Source of the DNA: Saccharospirillum sp.
GTDB taxonomy: Bacteria > Pseudomonadota > Gammaproteobacteria > Pseudomonadales > Natronospirillaceae
Assembly: GCA_018402545.1 (NCBI GenBank)
Contig: JAGYIL010000001.1
Coordinates: 682,001 to 746,000 of the forward strand
Direction of reading: 5' to 3'
Length of the DNA stretch: 64,000 bases
Part shown: piece by piece, positions 52,936 to 60,776 of the stretch
Layout of the letters: the number at the start of each line of letters is the position of its first letter
How positions within the stretch are numbered: the first letter of the stretch is position 1
Translations under genes and position numbers: made by a program
Notes under the pieces: model-generated
What the model was told of the DNA's origin: nothing
The model's input: the letters and a program-made list of their open reading frames with translations, nothing else
Database searches by the model: none

Positions 52936-53325
52936 TATATCGAAAACGTTTCGTTCTGAGTCATTTTTCCTACCAGCGTTTTGTGCCGCCTTGCTATGGT
53001 CAGGTCAGAGAACGTGCGTTCCTTGATGCATGTCAATATTTGCAGGGGAGAACAGAGCGTTCCATCAGCGCAGTCGCTCGAAAAATAGTTCTTCCTGCGA
53101 GCTTGGTCCTATATACGGTATTGTTGTAAGCAGGTAGGTAAATCTAATATATCGATTTAGATATATAAAAACGTCTAAATTTCATTTTCCAAGCGACAAT
53201 TAGGAGCGTAGCTTTTGCTCATGGTCGAACGACGTTCCTCATAAAGGACCGGCTGGCCAGGCGGATCTCGCTTTGGTCCGGTAATTGACGCAAAACCTGA
53301 CAACAACAAATAAAGGTAGTGGTCT
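52936..53325. promoter_or_regulatory. TTT3 promoter region with IclR-type site 5
   Basis: This 390-base AT-rich gap has no gene. At 53227-53248 is GAACGACGTTCCTCATAAAG, a perfect GAAC-N3-GTTC core with the right arm CATAAAGGA found at two other promoters. Variants occur at 53010 (GAACGTGCGTTC) and 53050 (GAAC-N5-GTTC). An inverted ATCTAA/TTAGAT lies at 53142-53162 and could bind the PcaQ-like LysR regulator. Confidence 0.55.
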
Positions 53326-54285
53326 ATGAAAATTAAAACAGCCTTGCTGTCGGCAGTTGCCGGCATTGCACTCATGTCGGGTGCCCAGGCCGATGTTGAT
53401 CCGTCTGACACCGTATCAATTGTTGTACCTTATGGCCCTGGTGGTGGTTTCGATCGTGCAGTCAGGGGCTTTGCTCCTTACTTCAGTGAAGCCCTGGGAG
53501 GTGCCAACGTTATTACTGAGAATATTCCGGGTGCGGGTGGTCAGCGTGGCTCTACTGAGGTGAGTCGCTCTGAACCGGATGGCCTGACACTGGGTATTTT
53601 CAACCTGCCCGGTTTTGCGTTGCCGGCCATTCTCGGTGAGGAAGTCGGCTACGATTTGCGGGAACTTAGCTGGATTGGCCGTCTGGAGTCGGATGACTAT
53701 GTACTGATTGTTGCTGCTGACTCGGACATTCAAACGCTTGATGATCTGATTGCGGTGGATGACCTGATCATCACCTCGACCGGTTACGGCTCTACCGTGC
53801 TGGCAGCGTTGCAGATTACGGCCAGTGAACTGGGCCTGGCACAGAAAGACCCCATCTATCTGTCCGGTTATGGTGGTACGACCGATGCAATCGTGGGGTT
53901 GATCCGGGGTGATGGCCAGGTCAGTATGGCGCCGGTTTCTTCCGTAACTCCTTACATCGAATCCGGTGACGTTCGCGGACTGGCCATGTCGGGTAGCCAG
54001 AGCCTGTTTGAAGATGTTCCGACCTTTGCCGAAGCCGGGTACCCGGGTTTAACTCCGCTGAACTTGCAGCGTTCCATCGCAGGTCCTCCGGGAATCGATG
54101 ACGCAACCCTCACGCAGTTGCGCTCTGCGTTCATGGACGTGGTGCAGAATGAAGAGTATCTGGAATACGCCAAGAGCATTGGCATGAACATGTCTCCGAT
54201 GAACGGTGCTGATACCGCGGCCGACATTTCCAGCAGCTTTGAATTCTACGAGCGTTTCAGCACCAGCCTGCAAAACCCCAACTGA
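53326..54285 (+). CDS. tctC: TTT periplasmic binding protein TctC (TTT3)
   Basis: A 319-residue Bug-fold protein with a short signal peptide (MKIKTALLSAVAGI to SGAQA, cleavage about 22). Ligand loop VPYGPGGGFDRAVRG and NIPGAGGQRGSTEV match the family. It leads TTT3 (tctC-tctA-tctB-decarboxylase), which is next to the PcaQ-like regulator. Its link with a 4,5-dihydroxyphthalate decarboxylase suggests binding of a phthalate-type dicarboxylate; this is inference. Confidence 0.92.
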   Translation: MKIKTALLSAVAGIALMSGAQADVDPSDTVSIVVPYGPGGGFDRAVRGFAPYFSEALGGANVITENIPGAGGQRGSTEVSRSEPDGLTLGIFNLPGFALPAILGEEVGYDLRELSWIGRLESDDYVLIVAADSDIQTLDDLIAVDDLIITSTGYGSTVLAALQITASELGLAQKDPIYLSGYGGTTDAIVGLIRGDGQVSMAPVSSVTPYIESGDVRGLAMSGSQSLFEDVPTFAEAGYPGLTPLNLQRSIAGPPGIDDATLTQLRSAFMDVVQNEEYLEYAKSIGMNMSPMNGADTAADISSSFEFYERFSTSLQNPN

Positions 54286-54303
54286 TCAGCGGAACCAATA
54301 GCC

Positions 54304-55803
54304 ATGCTCGACTCTTTTGTGACGGCGACGCTGTATCTCGCCGACGGTGTCACCCTTATGTATCTGATGCTGGGGGTCCTGGTAGGCCTCCTGTTCGGCA
54401 TTATCCCCGGTTTGGGAGGCGCGACGGCCATTGCGCTTTTGCTTCCCCTGACCTTTGGCATGGAGCCTGAACAAGCCATCACACTGATGGGTGGTATTAT
54501 GGGGTCGAGCGCCATTGGTGGTTCTGTTACCGCCATTCTGTTAAATGCCCCTGGCACCGCACCCAATGCCGCGACCTGTTTTGACGGCTACCCTCTGACC
54601 CGGCAGGGAAAGGCTGGACTGGCCATCGGGGCAGCTGCAACCGCATCTTCTCTGGGGGGTATTGTCGGTGTGGTTGTCTTGGTTGCGGTGCTGCCCATGG
54701 CCAAATCGCTGGTGTTGTTATTCGGCCCGCCGGCGTTTTTCATGCTGGCGGTTCTGGGTCTGGTTTCACTGACCATTTCCAATAACAATATGTTGCGCGG
54801 CCTGATCGCAGCCGCCTTGGGGCTGTTTATCGGCTTCGTTGGTTACGACGACATGGGCGGTACTTTACGGTTTACCGCAGGCATCGATTACCTGTGGGAT
54901 GGCATTAAACTGGTCCCCGCTCTTATCGGACTCTTTGCGATTGCCGAGATGATCCGGTTAATGGTGGAGGGTGGGGCCATCTCCAAAGTTGATCGCAATG
55001 AGTTGGGCGAGGTGAAGGGTGTAGGGGCGGGATTCAAAGCGGTTTTCAAGCATCCCAGAACTGTTCTCAGCGGTTCGTTTATCGGTACTCTGGTAGGTAT
55101 CGTTCCGGGTGTTGGTGGAACAGTCGCCTCATTTCTGTCTTATTCATTTACGGTGCAATCGAGCCGTGACAGCTCGCAGTTTGGCAAGGGTGATATCCGC
55201 GGCGTTATAGCCCCGGAAGCCGCAAACAATGCCAAAGACGGGGGCTCCCTGATTCCTACTCTGGCCTTTGGCATACCCGGTAGCGCTGAAATGGCGTTGT
55301 TTCTGGGTGTGCTGGTTTTGCACGGCATGCAGCCTGGCCCATTGCTTCTGATTGAGCGTGAGTGGAGCTTACTGGTATTGATCATTGCCTTGTTGCTGGC
55401 AACGATAGCCTCGGCCTGTGTGATTGCAGTGGCGACCAAATACCTGATCAAAATTACCTTTATTGACTCGTCCATATTGATCCCGACCGTGTTGAGTGTT
55501 GCTCTGGTAGGGGCTTATGCCCTGGAGGGTTCCATGGGCGATGTGATTATGGCTGCTGTGTTTGGTGTCATTGGTTATGTCATGATCCGGCTTGATTTCC
55601 CGAGGATTACGCTGGTTATTGCCATCGTGCTGGGCGGGATGATGGAGCGTAATTTCATCCAGTCGATGCTGATGTTCCGCAGCGATTGGACCGGATTCTT
55701 CCGCGACACCACAAGCCTGGTGATCTTTTTGATCATTGTCGTGGCACTTGCATTGCCTGTTATTGGTCGGATTCGCAGGAGGGTACGCAATGCCAATGCT
55801 TAA
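54304..55803 (+). CDS. tctA: TTT large membrane subunit TctA (TTT3)
   Basis: A 499-residue polytopic protein beginning 18 bases after tctC. Signatures: FGIIPGLGGATAIALLLPLTFGMEP, AILLNAPGTAPNAATCFDGYP, GIVPGVGGTVASFLSYSF, FGKGDIRGVIAPEAANNAKDGGSLIPTLAFGIPGS. It has about twelve TM helices. Overlap with tctB is 14 bases. Confidence 0.95.
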   Translation: MLDSFVTATLYLADGVTLMYLMLGVLVGLLFGIIPGLGGATAIALLLPLTFGMEPEQAITLMGGIMGSSAIGGSVTAILLNAPGTAPNAATCFDGYPLTRQGKAGLAIGAAATASSLGGIVGVVVLVAVLPMAKSLVLLFGPPAFFMLAVLGLVSLTISNNNMLRGLIAAALGLFIGFVGYDDMGGTLRFTAGIDYLWDGIKLVPALIGLFAIAEMIRLMVEGGAISKVDRNELGEVKGVGAGFKAVFKHPRTVLSGSFIGTLVGIVPGVGGTVASFLSYSFTVQSSRDSSQFGKGDIRGVIAPEAANNAKDGGSLIPTLAFGIPGSAEMALFLGVLVLHGMQPGPLLLIEREWSLLVLIIALLLATIASACVIAVATKYLIKITFIDSSILIPTVLSVALVGAYALEGSMGDVIMAAVFGVIGYVMIRLDFPRITLVIAIVLGGMMERNFIQSMLMFRSDWTGFFRDTTSLVIFLIIVVALALPVIGRIRRRVRNANA

Positions 55804-56254
55804 TTCACTGGCCCGTCCGACGGTATTGATTTCTTGTTTCATGCTGATGTTGGCCATCACCCTACTTTACCTGTCACAGGGGTTTGGCCGATCCAGTGGC
55901 ATGTTTCCTCGATTTATCGGCTGGGTCTTTGTTGTTTTGACGGCGGCCGACGTCGTCGTTCAGTTGGTTGCCTGGTACCAGCGTAAGTTGCCCGAACCCA
56001 CCGAAACAGCGATTACCATCAAGCAATTGAAGTCGATGGGTTGGTTGCTGGGGCTGGTCGTTGCGCTGTCTATTTTTGGTTTCCTGATCACCATTCCCGC
56101 CTATATTTTTACGTTTCTGACCTGGCGTGCCGGACAAGAGAAACGGCGATCTGCCATGATCGCAATCGGCGCTTTGGTCTTTGTGTGGGTCATTTTTGTC
56201 TGGTTACTGGACTATGAACTGTATGCGGGTCTGTTACTGAACAACCTTAGCTGA
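55790..56254 (+). CDS. tctB: TTT small membrane subunit TctB (TTT3)
   Basis: The 154-residue protein starts at ATG 55790 after GCAGGAGGG; longer versions would read further into tctA. It has four TM helices (about 10-28, 38-58, 80-105 and 115-140). Size, topology and operon place support TctB. It overlaps the tctA end, so translation is coupled. Confidence 0.87.
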   Translation: MPMLNSLARPTVLISCFMLMLAITLLYLSQGFGRSSGMFPRFIGWVFVVLTAADVVVQLVAWYQRKLPEPTETAITIKQLKSMGWLLGLVVALSIFGFLITIPAYIFTFLTWRAGQEKRRSAMIAIGALVFVWVIFVWLLDYELYAGLLLNNLS

Positions 56255-56290
56255 GCGTTTGGCAGGTGGGATAACTGAGGAATCGGATCT

Positions 56291-57283
56291 ATGAGCAAAC
56301 TGTCACTATCAATCGCCATCGGTAATTACGACCGGATGAGACCTCTGGTTGATGGCAACGTTCAGATAGACGGTGTGGACCCTGTGTTTATGCTGCATGA
56401 TCCGGAAGAAATCTTTTTCCGTGCGTTTCGCCATGCAGACTTTGACATTACTGAATTGTCGATGAGCAGTTACACGGTGAAAACGTCGAACAATGATTGC
56501 CCTTATATAGCGGTGCCTGTGTTTCCTTCCCGTGCGTTCCGCCATACGTCGATCTACGTGCGCACTGACCGGGGTATTGAGACCCCGGCCGACCTGAAAG
56601 GAAAGCGAGTTGGGGTGCCTGAATATCAACTCACCGCTAACGTCTGGGTTCGAATGATTCTGGAAGAGGACTATGGTGTTAAACCCAACGACATTACCTG
56701 GGTTCGGGGCGGCTATGAAGAGCCCGGCCGGGTAGAGAAAATAAATCTCAAGCTGACAGGGGGCACTCAGGTCGTCAATGTGCCTGACGGTGAAACCATT
56801 AGTCACATGCTGGCGACGGGTGAGCTCGATGCGGTTATCGGACCCCGTGCACCGTCTTGTTTCACTGAGGGTAACCCAAGCGTTGGTTATTTGTTTGCCG
56901 ACCCGATGGCCGAAGCGAAAGCATGGTATCAGCGTACCGGGCTGTTTCCGATCATGCACACCCTGGGCATTCGAAAAACGCTGGTGGCACAGCACCCCTG
57001 GCTGCCTTTCTCTGTATTCAAGGCGTTTGAGAAATCGAAACAGGTGGCCTTGCAGCATCTGACCGACACCTCGGCGACGAAAGTGACACTGCCTTTCGTG
57101 GAAGATCAGTTGCGATCAGCCAGGCTATTGATGGGTCAGGACTTCTGGACTTACGGCTTCGAGCAAAACCGCGAAACGCTGGCCCGCTTTCTGGCACAGC
57201 ATCACAAAGAAGGTTTGTCGAGTCGTCTGGTGTCACCTGAAGAACTGTTTCATCCAGCCAGCATGGAAAGCTTCAAAATATAG
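56291..57283 (+). CDS. 4,5-Dihydroxyphthalate decarboxylase-like protein
   Basis: A 330-residue protein, the family's normal length. It follows the Pht5-type decarboxylase closely in memory-based comparison: NYDRMRPLVDG, DPEEIFFRAFRHADFDITELSMSSY, IAVPVFPSRAFRHTSIYV, TPADLKGKRVGVPEYQLTANVWVR, GGYEEPGRVEK and PRAPSCF. The enzyme removes one carboxyl from 4,5-dihydroxyphthalate to give protocatechuate. There is no signal peptide, which favours the enzyme over a periplasmic binding protein of the same fold. It ends the TTT3 operon, 36 bases after tctB. The PcaQ-like regulator nearby fits a protocatechuate product. Confidence 0.85.
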   Translation: MSKLSLSIAIGNYDRMRPLVDGNVQIDGVDPVFMLHDPEEIFFRAFRHADFDITELSMSSYTVKTSNNDCPYIAVPVFPSRAFRHTSIYVRTDRGIETPADLKGKRVGVPEYQLTANVWVRMILEEDYGVKPNDITWVRGGYEEPGRVEKINLKLTGGTQVVNVPDGETISHMLATGELDAVIGPRAPSCFTEGNPSVGYLFADPMAEAKAWYQRTGLFPIMHTLGIRKTLVAQHPWLPFSVFKAFEKSKQVALQHLTDTSATKVTLPFVEDQLRSARLLMGQDFWTYGFEQNRETLARFLAQHHKEGLSSRLVSPEELFHPASMESFKI

Positions 57284-57397
57284 CCAGGTTAGTCATACTC
57301 TGATCTGGATGAGTCTTGCAGAGGTTCAGTCTGGTGACTGGACCTCAATGGTTCCCTGTGCAACCATTCTGGTAGGCTCTACCCGGAAAGACACCCC

Positions 57398-57877
57398 ATG
57401 ACACGTTATGCCAGCGACGCCCAGTTCGATCTGGACCAATTCCTGCCGTACCGCCTCAACCGCCTGGCGGATCAGATCAGCGAGCAACTGGCGCATCTGT
57501 ATGAGTCTTCGTACTCGCTGACCATCGCCCAGTGGCGGGTACTGGCCTGGCTGAACCAGTGTGGGGTGCTCACCGCCAAGCAGATTCGGGACGCCACGCG
57601 GATGGATAAAGCCAGGGTGTCGCGCGCGGTTCAGGCACTGGCCGACCGGGAACTGATCAGTCGCAGCCCTGATCAGCAAGATCAGCGCGCTCACCACCTG
57701 CGGTTAACGGCAGCAGGAAGCACCTTGCTAAGGCAGCTGCTGCCCGAGGCTCAGGCCTGGGAAGCATCGCTGCTGGCAACCCTGACGGGCGCCGAACGGC
57801 AGGCGTTGCTGCAGGCGATGGCCAAACTGGAAAAGGCGCTCGGCAACCCGGGTGCCACTAGCTCAGCGAGACAATAA
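57398..57877 (+). CDS. MarR family transcriptional regulator
   Basis: A 159-residue winged-helix regulator. The DNA-binding part is LTIAQWRVLAWLNQCGVLTAKQIRDATRMDKARVSRAVQALADRELISRSPDQQDQRAHHLRLT (about 44-107). The higher GC and clear change in style mark the end of the catabolic island. Its last 20 bases overlap the convergent GH13 gene. The target and ligand are unknown. Confidence 0.9.
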   Translation: MTRYASDAQFDLDQFLPYRLNRLADQISEQLAHLYESSYSLTIAQWRVLAWLNQCGVLTAKQIRDATRMDKARVSRAVQALADRELISRSPDQQDQRAHHLRLTAAGSTLLRQLLPEAQAWEASLLATLTGAERQALLQAMAKLEKALGNPGATSSARQ

Positions 57878-59495
57878 CGGCATCGTAAGCGGCCAGTTCC
57901 AGTTGTTGGCTGACCCCGGTGACGGGTGTGCCACTGCAAATAAGAACCCGGGCCGTTTCGGTCCGCAGCTTGTCTGGAAGTTGCAGCGTCAGCCGCTCGG
58001 TTGACAGGTTAGCCGCCACCAGTAATGTTTCAGCATCGGTTTTGCGCAGGTAGGCGAATACCTGTGGGCGATCCGGAAACAGCAGTTCGAACTGGCCATC
58101 GACGAGCGTTGTGTTGGTTTTACGCAACTGGATCAGCCGCTGGTAGTGATGGAAGATGGAGTTCTGGTCTGCCAGGCTCTGCTCAACGTTGATGGTGGTG
58201 TAATTCGGGTTCACTTTCAGCCAGGGCTTGGCGGTGGTGAAGCCGGCATTGTCGCTGCCATTCCAGTGCATCGGCGTACGTGCATTGTCACGGCTGTTTT
58301 TGTGAATGGCGGCCATCAGCGCTTCGGGTGAGTCGCCCTGTTCCAGTCGTTCTGAATAGAGGTTGCGGGTTTCGATGTCCTGATAGTCGTCAATCGACTC
58401 GAACGCCACGTTGGTCATGCCGATTTCTTCACCCTGGTAGACATAGGGCGTGCCTTGCATACCATGCAGTGCGGTGGCCAGCGCTTTGGCCGAGGCCTCA
58501 CGGTAAGTGCCGTCGTCGCCGTATTTCGACACGGCTCTGGGCAAGTCGTGATTGTTCCAGAACAGTGAATTCCAGGCATTTCCGGCCAGTTCCGTCTGCC
58601 ATTTGGCGAACACCTGTTTTAACGCGACCAGGTCGAATTCGCGCGGCTTCCATTTGCCGTGTACCGGGTCGAACGTCAGTGTGATGTGTTCGAACTGAAA
58701 TACCATCGACAATTCTTCGCGTTCGGGCGCTGAGTACAGCCGGGCGGTTTCGGGGGTGACACTCCAGGTTTCGCCCACGGTGAGCGCATCCCGACCTTTC
58801 AGTGTGGCCTGGTGCATGGCCTGCAGGTGGCTGTGCAGGGTGGGGCCGTTGGCGAGCACTTTGTTGTCGACGTCTTTGCCGATCAGGTCGATAACATCCA
58901 TGCGAAAGCCGGCGATGCCCCGGTCGAGCCAGCGGTTCATCATGGCATACACGGCGTCGGGAACGGCTGGATTGTCCCAGTTCAGGTCCGGTTGTTTGGT
59001 CGAGAACTGGTGGAAATAATAGTCGTTGGTGGCCGGGTTGAAGGTCCAGGCCGGGCCACCGAAGTAGCTGCGAATGTCGTTCGGCAGCGAGCCGTCCGGC
59101 TGTGCCTCGCGCCAGATATAGTAGTCGCGGTAGGGGCTGTCTTTGGACTGACGGGCCGATTCGAACCAGGGGTGCTCGTCCGAGCTGTGGTTGACCACCA
59201 GATCCATAATGATCTTGATATCCCGTACCCGGGCCTCGGCTATCAGCCGGTCCATATCGGCCAGGGTGCCGAATTCGGGTGCAATGTCGTCGTAGTCGGA
59301 AATGTCGTAGCCGTTGTCGTCCATCGGTGATTTGAACACCGGCGACAGCCAGATCACATCAATGCCGAGCAGGGCCAGGTAATCCAGTTTGCTGATGATG
59401 CCGTTCAGATCGCCCATGCCATCGGCGTTACTGTCCATAAAGCTGCGTGGGTATATCTGATAGACCACTGACGTTTTCCACCAGGGGTGTGTCAT
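57858..59495 (-). CDS. GH13 oligo-1,6-glucosidase/alpha-glucosidase
   Basis: The protein has 545 residues from ATG 59495 (AGGAG upstream; an ATG six codons earlier is less well placed). GH13 regions are complete: YQIYPRSFMDSNADGMGDLNGI, DLVVNHSSDEHPWF, GFRMDVIDLI (catalytic Asp), VGETW (acid Glu) and NNHDLPRA. No signal peptide, so it hydrolyses alpha-glucosides in the cytoplasm. No sugar transporter accompanies it. It converges on and overlaps marR by 20 bases. Confidence 0.93.
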   Translation of the reverse strand: MTHPWWKTSVVYQIYPRSFMDSNADGMGDLNGIISKLDYLALLGIDVIWLSPVFKSPMDDNGYDISDYDDIAPEFGTLADMDRLIAEARVRDIKIIMDLVVNHSSDEHPWFESARQSKDSPYRDYYIWREAQPDGSLPNDIRSYFGGPAWTFNPATNDYYFHQFSTKQPDLNWDNPAVPDAVYAMMNRWLDRGIAGFRMDVIDLIGKDVDNKVLANGPTLHSHLQAMHQATLKGRDALTVGETWSVTPETARLYSAPEREELSMVFQFEHITLTFDPVHGKWKPREFDLVALKQVFAKWQTELAGNAWNSLFWNNHDLPRAVSKYGDDGTYREASAKALATALHGMQGTPYVYQGEEIGMTNVAFESIDDYQDIETRNLYSERLEQGDSPEALMAAIHKNSRDNARTPMHWNGSDNAGFTTAKPWLKVNPNYTTINVEQSLADQNSIFHHYQRLIQLRKTNTTLVDGQFELLFPDRPQVFAYLRKTDAETLLVAANLSTERLTLQLPDKLRTETARVLICSGTPVTGVSQQLELAAYDAVIVSLS

Positions 59496-59658
59496 TGCCA
59501 GGCTCCTGTTCACTGTATTTGAAATGTGAACCCAGCCTAGCCGTTTAACCGCCGCAGGTGTAATGGTATTGCGTTCGTCAGGGTTGATTTACGAGTAGTT
59601 TGAATGGGGGTCGGGCAGGCCACGCAAGGCAGGCGTGACCTGTCAGTTGAGGGGGGTA

Positions 59659-59790
59659 TCAGTGATCGTGTTTGTGATGGTCCTGCTCGATGGCACTGCC
59701 AACGGTGTTGGGCTTGTTGATCACCTTGTTGTCTTTGTTCATTTTGGGTTTCTTCTTTTCCTTGTGACCTTTGTTCTTTTCTTTACTCAT
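59659..59790 (-). CDS. Small Lys-rich protein, 43 residues
   Basis: An ORF of 43 codons plus stop, starting at ATG 59790 with GGAG nine bases upstream. The sequence begins MSKEKNKGHKEKKKPKMNKD, so the N-terminal half is mostly lysine, and it ends in the His-rich EQDHHKHDH. Similar tiny basic proteins starting MSK-KGNKE-KKPK are common in pseudomonads and relatives, with unknown function. It might bind nucleic acid or metal. The short length leaves some doubt that it is translated. Confidence 0.65.
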   Translation of the reverse strand: MSKEKNKGHKEKKKPKMNKDNKVINKPNTVGSAIEQDHHKHDH

Positions 59791-59964
59791 GATGGTGGCT
59801 CCGTGGATTTTTAGCTGGAGAGCCTAGCGGGAGCGTTCTCCTGACACAGTTATAGTCGATGGGCGGGCGCTGTCAATTCAACCTTTAGTTTTTAGGTCTT
59901 TTAAAGCACGATTTACAATTCATGTTATAATGGGCGGCTTAAAGAGCCTGATAAGAGACCTGTC

Positions 59965-60402
59965 ATGCACATCACCCGTTATTCCGATTATGCCCTGCGC
60001 GTGTTGATCTACCTCTCTTCCGACCCGGAGCGCCTGACGACGATTCAGGCCATTGCCGACAGCTACGGCATTTCCAAGAGCCACCTGATGAAGGTGGTGA
60101 ACCAGTTGAATCAGTTGGGGTATGTGAGTGCAGTGCGGGGCAAAAACGGGGGGCTGCGTCTGGGGCAGGACCCGGCGAACATCAACATTGGGGTGGTGTT
60201 CCGCGAGACGGAATCCGACATGAACCTGGTCGAGTGTTTTTCTGCGGCCAACGAATGCTCCATAGCGCCGGTCTGTAATTTGAAAAACATACTGAACGAG
60301 GCACGCACGGCGTTTCTGGCGACGCTTGATCAATACACCCTGGCCGACCTGATCCAACCCAGAAACCAGGTCGACCTGACCCGGATACTTCGCATTGTCT
60401 AG
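59965..60402 (+). CDS. nsrR: NsrR nitric-oxide-sensing Rrf2 repressor
   Basis: The 145-residue Rrf2-family protein has the winged helix (TIQAIADSYGISKSHLMKVVNQL) and the [Fe-S]-ligand cysteines C91, C98 and C104 (ECFSAANECSIAPVC), the NsrR pattern. It represses NO-defence genes until NO damages the cluster. A TATAAT -10 lies at 59926-59931. The likely targets, a small membrane protein and nnrS, are adjacent and carry NsrR-type boxes. Confidence 0.92.
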   Translation: MHITRYSDYALRVLIYLSSDPERLTTIQAIADSYGISKSHLMKVVNQLNQLGYVSAVRGKNGGLRLGQDPANINIGVVFRETESDMNLVECFSAANECSIAPVCNLKNILNEARTAFLATLDQYTLADLIQPRNQVDLTRILRIV

Positions 60403-60409
60403 CCGGACG

Positions 60410-60631
60410 TCAGTGCGCTTCCAGCCCCATGCTTTTTAGCGAGTGCAGGCGCAGTACATAAGAAAGCTTGAATACCGCAGGAAAGACCAGCATCAGCACG
60501 TGCGACAATATTTGCACCCCGAGGCTCTGGTTAAAATCCCAGACGTAGGCATTCAGGGTGGCAACCAGGAACCCCAGAAAAGCCAGCAACATAAGGGTGT
60601 GGGCCAGTTCCAGTCTTTGATGAGCGTCCAT
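60410..60631 (-). CDS. Small two-TM membrane protein near nnrS
   Basis: A 73-residue protein with two or three hydrophobic helices: TLMLLAFLGFLVATLNAYVW and LSHVLMLVFPAVFKLSYVLRL. There is no recognised domain. It lies between convergent nsrR and the same-strand nnrS, and an NsrR-like box (60709-60728) is about 80 bases upstream of its start. This suggests expression under nitrosative stress. Function unknown. Confidence 0.75.
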   Translation of the reverse strand: MDAHQRLELAHTLMLLAFLGFLVATLNAYVWDFNQSLGVQILSHVLMLVFPAVFKLSYVLRLHSLKSMGLEAH

Positions 60632-60708
60632 AATTGTCTCCTGTAGAGTGGCAGAGTCCAGCGCGAAACGGCTCTTAAAAAGAACTATTAAAAATGAATC
60701 TTTATAAG

Positions 60709-60728
60709 AAGCATTATGTATGTATCTT
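60709..60728. promoter_or_regulatory. NsrR-like box
   Basis: AAGCATTATGTATGTATCTT is an imperfect palindrome with the AAG...CTT ends of NsrR sites (AAGATG...CATCTT type). It precedes the small membrane protein gene. Confidence 0.5.
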
Positions 60729-60776
60729 TAAGAATGTCAAGACGAGTTTTAGTTGGCGGGCCGCCAGCCCGGCCTG

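Noticed and set aside
56309-57058. 249-codon antisense ORF
   Set aside because: It is opposite to the well-conserved dihydroxyphthalate decarboxylase-like gene.
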